Assembly: GCF_017873185.1 (NCBI RefSeq)
Contig: NZ_JAGGJX010000001.1
Location: forward strand, 868,001 to 932,000
DNA from: Metaclostridioides mangenotii
GTDB taxonomy: Bacteria; Bacillota; Clostridia; Peptostreptococcales; Peptostreptococcaceae
DNA length: 64,000 nucleotides
Direction: 5' to 3'
Shown: positions 61,048-64,000 of the stretch, in pieces
Numbering within the stretch: the first letter of the stretch is position 1
Layout: every line of letters begins with the position of its first letter
Made by a program: the position numbers and the translations under genes
Notes under the pieces: generated by a model
Databases searched by the model: none
The model's input: only the letters and a program-made list of their open reading frames with translations
Told to the model about the DNA's origin: nothing

Positions 61048-62241
61048 CTATTTAACTCTTCCTGCTCTTTTTGCATCATCGTATAGTGGAGACATACTTC
61101 TAAGTCTTTCTATAACTTTTGGAAGATTTTCTATGATGTAGTCTATATCATCATCAGTTGTAAAATCACCTACTGTAAGTCTAAGTGATCCATGAGCTAT
61201 TTCATGTGGTAATCCTATAGCTAAAAGTACATGTGAAGGATCTAATGATCCTGATGTACAAGCAGATCCACTTGAACCAGCTATTCCTAACATATCTAAT
61301 AATAGAAGTATTCCTTCTCCTTCAATAAATTCAAATGCGAAGTTAACATTTCCCGGCAATCTATCTTCTAAGCTACCGTTAACTCTTGTAAAAGGTATCG
61401 CTTCTAATACTCCATCTATAAGTTTCTTTCTAAGTCTAGTTAGTGTCTCGATATGATTTGGTAAATTTTGTTTAGCTAATTCAGAAGCTTTTCCGTATCC
61501 AACTACCGCTGGGATATTTTCAGTACCTGCTCTTTTACCTTTTTCTTGAGCTCCTCCGTGTACTAGATTGTGAAGTTTTACACCTCTTTTTATATATAGA
61601 GCTCCAACACCTTTGGGACCGTAGATCTTGTGAGAAGACATACTCATTAAATCTATATCAAGATCCTTAACATCTACTGGAATATTACCAGCAGCTTGAA
61701 CTGCATCAGTGTGGAACAATATGTCGTGTTTTTTAGCTATTGCACATGCCTCTTTGATCGGCTCGATAGTACCGATTTCATTGTTGGCAAACATAATACT
61801 TATAAGTACTGTAGTATCTCTTATAGCATCTTCAAGTTCTTTTAAATCTATTTTACCTTCGCTGTCTACATCAAGGTATGTTATTTCGAATCCATGATGT
61901 TTAGCTAAGTATTCACAAGTATGAAGTATAGCATGATGTTCTATTTTAGTAGTGATTATATGATTACCCTTTTCTCTATTGGCGTAAGCTACACCTTCTA
62001 GAGCCCAGTTATCACTTTCACTACCACCCGCTGTGAAGAACACTTCACCTGGCTTAGCATTTATTAGATCAGCAACTTGTTCTCTAGCTTTGTCTAGAGC
62101 TTCTTTGGCCTCTCTACCAAATGTGTGGAAACTAGATGCGTTACCAAAGTACTCCGTAAAATAAGGTAGCATCGCATCCACAACCTCTTGTTTTACAGGA
62201 GTAGTAGCTGAGTAATCCATATATAATCTTCTTTTTTCCAT
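61048..62241 (-). CDS. iscS: Cysteine desulfurase IscS/NifS
   Basis: PLP enzyme releasing sulfur from cysteine. PLP lysine in SMSSHKIYGPKG, the persulfide cysteine in SGSACTSGSLDPSHVL, start LYMDYSATTPV. 397 residues, group I with the full catalytic loop (as in IscS). I choose ATG 62239-62241, nine bases from GGAG. It sits between iscR and iscU, and its sulfur also supplies MnmA. Confidence 0.96.
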   Translation of the reverse strand: MEKRRLYMDYSATTPVKQEVVDAMLPYFTEYFGNASSFHTFGREAKEALDKAREQVADLINAKPGEVFFTAGGSESDNWALEGVAYANREKGNHIITTKIEHHAILHTCEYLAKHHGFEITYLDVDSEGKIDLKELEDAIRDTTVLISIMFANNEIGTIEPIKEACAIAKKHDILFHTDAVQAAGNIPVDVKDLDIDLMSMSSHKIYGPKGVGALYIKRGVKLHNLVHGGAQEKGKRAGTENIPAVVGYGKASELAKQNLPNHIETLTRLRKKLIDGVLEAIPFTRVNGSLEDRLPGNVNFAFEFIEGEGILLLLDMLGIAGSSGSACTSGSLDPSHVLLAIGLPHEIAHGSLRLTVGDFTTDDDIDYIIENLPKVIERLRSMSPLYDDAKRAGRVK

Positions 62242-62270
62242 CAAATTCATCTCCAAATCTTTTAATTATT

Positions 62271-62699
62271 CTATATTTTTTCTTGCATATTCTTTAAATT
62301 ATCATCTATCATGTCTTGAAGTGTTATAGAGTATGTAACGTCTTCTATACCCTTCTTAATTTTTTCCCAGACTCCTTTAGTTACACATGTATTTGAGTTT
62401 TCACATATATCTTCGTCCAACATACACTCAGATATAGACACTGGACCCTCTAAGACATTTAAGACATCACCTACAGTTATGTCCTTTGCATTCTTAGCTA
62501 ATAGATATCCACCTTGTGCTCCCCTAACACTCTTCACTAAATTAGCCTTCTTAAGTGCAGAAAATATTTGCTCTAAATACTGCATAGATATATTCTGCCT
62601 GTTTGCTATTAGTTTTAGAGGTATAGGCCCCTTGTCCTGCTCTAAGGCCAAGACAAACATAGCTTTTAGACCATATCTACCCTTTGTCGATAGCTTCAT
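62271..62699 (-). CDS. iscR: Rrf2-family regulator IscR
   Basis: Fe-S-dependent repressor of the isc operon. Winged helix MKLSTKGRYGLKAMFVLA, with RNISMQYLEQIFSALKKANLVKSVRGAQGGY; cluster cysteines in CMLDEDICENSNTC (C-x6-C-x5-C). 142 residues. It heads the operon and is the likely binder of the inverted repeat at 62731-62749 in its own leader, an autoregulation pattern. Confidence 0.92.
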   Translation of the reverse strand: MKLSTKGRYGLKAMFVLALEQDKGPIPLKLIANRQNISMQYLEQIFSALKKANLVKSVRGAQGGYLLAKNAKDITVGDVLNVLEGPVSISECMLDEDICENSNTCVTKGVWEKIKKGIEDVTYSITLQDMIDDNLKNMQEKI

Positions 62700-62730
62700 A
62701 TTTCATCACCTCTGTATAATGAAAACTAAT

Positions 62731-62749
62731 TCATACTAAAACAGTATGA
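62731..62749 (-). promoter_or_regulatory. Candidate IscR operator
   Basis: Inverted repeat TCATACT-N5-AGTATGA (seven-base perfect arms, ten with one mismatch), between the iscR promoter and start codon. Rrf2 operators are AT-rich palindromes of this size. Confidence 0.6.
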
Positions 62750-62764
62750 TTTGATTTCATCTTT

Positions 62765-62793
62765 ATTCTATTATATCCTAGTAAATTTGTCAA
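62765..62793 (-). promoter_or_regulatory. Promoter of the isc operon
   Basis: Minus strand TTGACA (62788-62793), 17 bases, TAGAAT (62765-62770), then the IscR operator-like repeat downstream. It sits at the end of rarA. Confidence 0.75.
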
Positions 62794-62804
62794 CATTAAA
62801 ATTT

Positions 62805-64000
62805 TCATTTTTTATCTAAAAAATCAAGATGGTTTTTTATGCCCTTTTCAGTTTTGTTTTCCTGAGGAATATAGTATTTACTGTCCTTAATTTCGTTTGG
62901 TAAATACTGCTGCTTTATATAGTGATTTTCGTAATCATGGGAGTACTTGTACACTTCACAACCATCGTTTGAATACTTTCCAGATCCTTTTAAATAAGAA
63001 GGTATATCTCCTACATATTCATTGTCCAATTCTTCCAATGCTTTATCGATAGACAGGTACGCTGAATTTGATTTAGGGGATGTAGCAAGTAGCACTGTAG
63101 CTTGAGCTAAAGGTATTCTAGCTTCAGGAAATCCAAGCTGCATAGCCGCGTCTACGCAAGCTTTAACAACAACTATTGCATTTGGATAGGCAAGCCCTAC
63201 ATCCTCACATGCGATTACAAGAAGTCGTCTACATATGCTAATAAGGTCTCCGCCTTTAACGAGCCTAGCGAGATAGTGAACAGAAGCTTGAGGATCACTT
63301 CCTCTTATCGATTTTTGAAATGCACTTAGAATATCATAGTGGCTATCTCCATCTCTATCGAAGTTTAGAGTTTTATTTAAACTGGATTTTTTGACAGCCT
63401 CTGGATCAACTTTTACAATATTTTCTCGATTCGGCTTAGTCGAATAAACGGCAACTTCTAAAGTATTTAGTGCAACTCTCATATCTCCATCACATATATC
63501 TGCTATACTCTCCAAAGCTGCATCAGTGTATTCAATTTCCATAAAACTATCTTCTTTTAAAATGTCAATCGCCCTTTTAAGCCCTCTTTGTATTTCTGCT
63601 TTTTCTACTGGCTTAAATTCAAACACAGTAGATCTACTTATCAATGCCTTGTACACATAGTGGTATGGATTTTCTGTTGTACTGGCTATAAGAGTTATCT
63701 GACCGTTTTCCATAAATTCTAAGATAGATTGCTGTTGTTTTTTATTAAAACTCTGTATCTCATCTATGTAAAGGAGTATACCGTTTATATTGTCGATTTC
63801 ATCTAACTTAGCTATTATCTTCTTTATATCTTCAAGCGAAGAGTTCGTCGCATTTATTTTGTAAAAACCTTTGTTGCTCTTTTTTGCGATAATTTCAGAC
63901 ACTGTAGTTTTACCAACACCAGGAGGTCCATAAAAAATCATATTAGGCAAAAAACCCGACTCCAAAATCTTTGTCAGTACTTTTCCCTTTCCAATTATAT
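62805..64000 (-). CDS. rarA: Replication-associated recombination protein RarA (5' end beyond window)
   Basis: AAA+ clamp-loader-like ATPase acting at stalled forks (MgsA). The frame continues to base 64000 without an upstream start, so the protein is N-terminally cut; about 398 codons are visible. Walker A FYGPPGVGKTTVSE, Walker B GILLYIDEIQSF, sensor 1 IASTTENP, then the C-terminal tetramerisation domain with SFQKSIRGSDPQASVHYLARLV. Its stop is immediately upstream of the isc promoter. Confidence 0.95.
   Translation of the reverse strand, partial: IIGKGKVLTKILESGFLPNMIFYGPPGVGKTTVSEIIAKKSNKGFYKINATNSSLEDIKKIIAKLDEIDNINGILLYIDEIQSFNKKQQQSILEFMENGQITLIASTTENPYHYVYKALISRSTVFEFKPVEKAEIQRGLKRAIDILKEDSFMEIEYTDAALESIADICDGDMRVALNTLEVAVYSTKPNRENIVKVDPEAVKKSSLNKTLNFDRDGDSHYDILSAFQKSIRGSDPQASVHYLARLVKGGDLISICRRLLVIACEDVGLAYPNAIVVVKACVDAAMQLGFPEARIPLAQATVLLATSPKSNSAYLSIDKALEELDNEYVGDIPSYLKGSGKYSNDGCEVYKYSHDYENHYIKQQYLPNEIKDSKYYIPQENKTEKGIKNHLDFLDKK

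Noticed and set aside
1-64000. tRNA, rRNA, CRISPR array, insertion sequence or prophage
   Set aside because: Reading both strands I found no cloverleaf, spaced direct-repeat array, transposase or phage structural gene.

Overview
The window is low-GC Firmicutes chromosome, most likely a spore-forming, anaerobic Clostridia close to Peptostreptococcaceae. This is inferred from AT-rich codon use, a Gram-positive PolC, several sporulation-linked genes (YlmC/YmxH, GerW/YtfJ with its DUF2953 partner, a PdaB-like deacetylase, a divergent SASP-like protein), and a gene order that I recall as resembling the Clostridioides difficile core region (iscR-iscS-iscU-mnmA-alaS-ireB-ruvX-DUF1292-fur-rnj ... scpAB ... 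polC-rimP-nusA-infB). It is mostly housekeeping sequence, and nearly all genes read on the minus strand.

Layout from low to high coordinate. 1-7.7 kb: 3' part missing of rny, SOS-controlled recA, pgsA, the tRNA selenouridine synthase mnmH, the translocase ftsK/spoIIIE and a TepA-type ClpP-like protease. 7.7-8.9 kb: a plus-strand TetR regulator and a small membrane protein, each preceded by the same perfect 17-bp operator. 8.9-12.5 kb: aspartokinase, ylmC, an M16 peptidase and a polysaccharide deacetylase. 12.8-16 kb: a molybdate/tungstate-type ABC importer ending in a DUF364 gene, with three 10-bp repeats just upstream of its promoter. 16.2-21.4 kb: an FtsX-type ABC exporter and a two-component system, with a BceR-like operator between them. 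21.7-37.4 kb: the translation/RNA block pnp, degV, rpsO, ribF, truB, nrnA, rbfA, infB, L7Ae-like, ylxR, nusA, rimP, then polC. 37.6-41.5 kb: an accessory stretch (secreted glucosaminidase, sirtuin, MazG-like hydrolase, GNAT, YwaF-like membrane protein). 41.5-46.3 kb: gerW, DUF2953, scpB, scpA, a site-2 protease, dacF and a SASP-like gene. 46.3-51.4 kb: a hairpin-rich non-coding patch, rnj, a YdjM-like protein, fur, DUF1292, a small membrane protein and ruvX. 51.5-64 kb: two large tandem paralogues downstream of ireB, T-box-controlled alaS, mnmA, iscU, iscS, iscR and the 3' part of rarA.

How the genes work together. IscS and IscU supply sulfur and Fe-S clusters, under IscR; IscS sulfur also feeds MnmA thiolation of tRNA, and MnmH can convert the product to selenouridine. 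The nusA-infB-rbfA-truB-rpsO-pnp genes form a transcription/translation/RNA-decay block. RNase Y, RNase J and PNPase are all present, giving a full Gram-positive mRNA decay set.

The least-explained items are two 82-nt palindromes (46388-46469 and 46557-46638) with a conserved core but different, self-complementary arms; two tandem about 726-residue proteins with an alkaline-phosphatase-like extracellular domain fused to a polytopic membrane domain, in the ireB transcription unit; the TetR/small-membrane-protein mini-regulon; and the periodic repeats ahead of the oxyanion transporter. I saw no tRNA, rRNA, CRISPR array, insertion sequence or prophage gene. Transposase-like genes are absent. Coordinates of starts were chosen from Shine-Dalgarno spacing, and many of the chosen starts are TTG or GTG.
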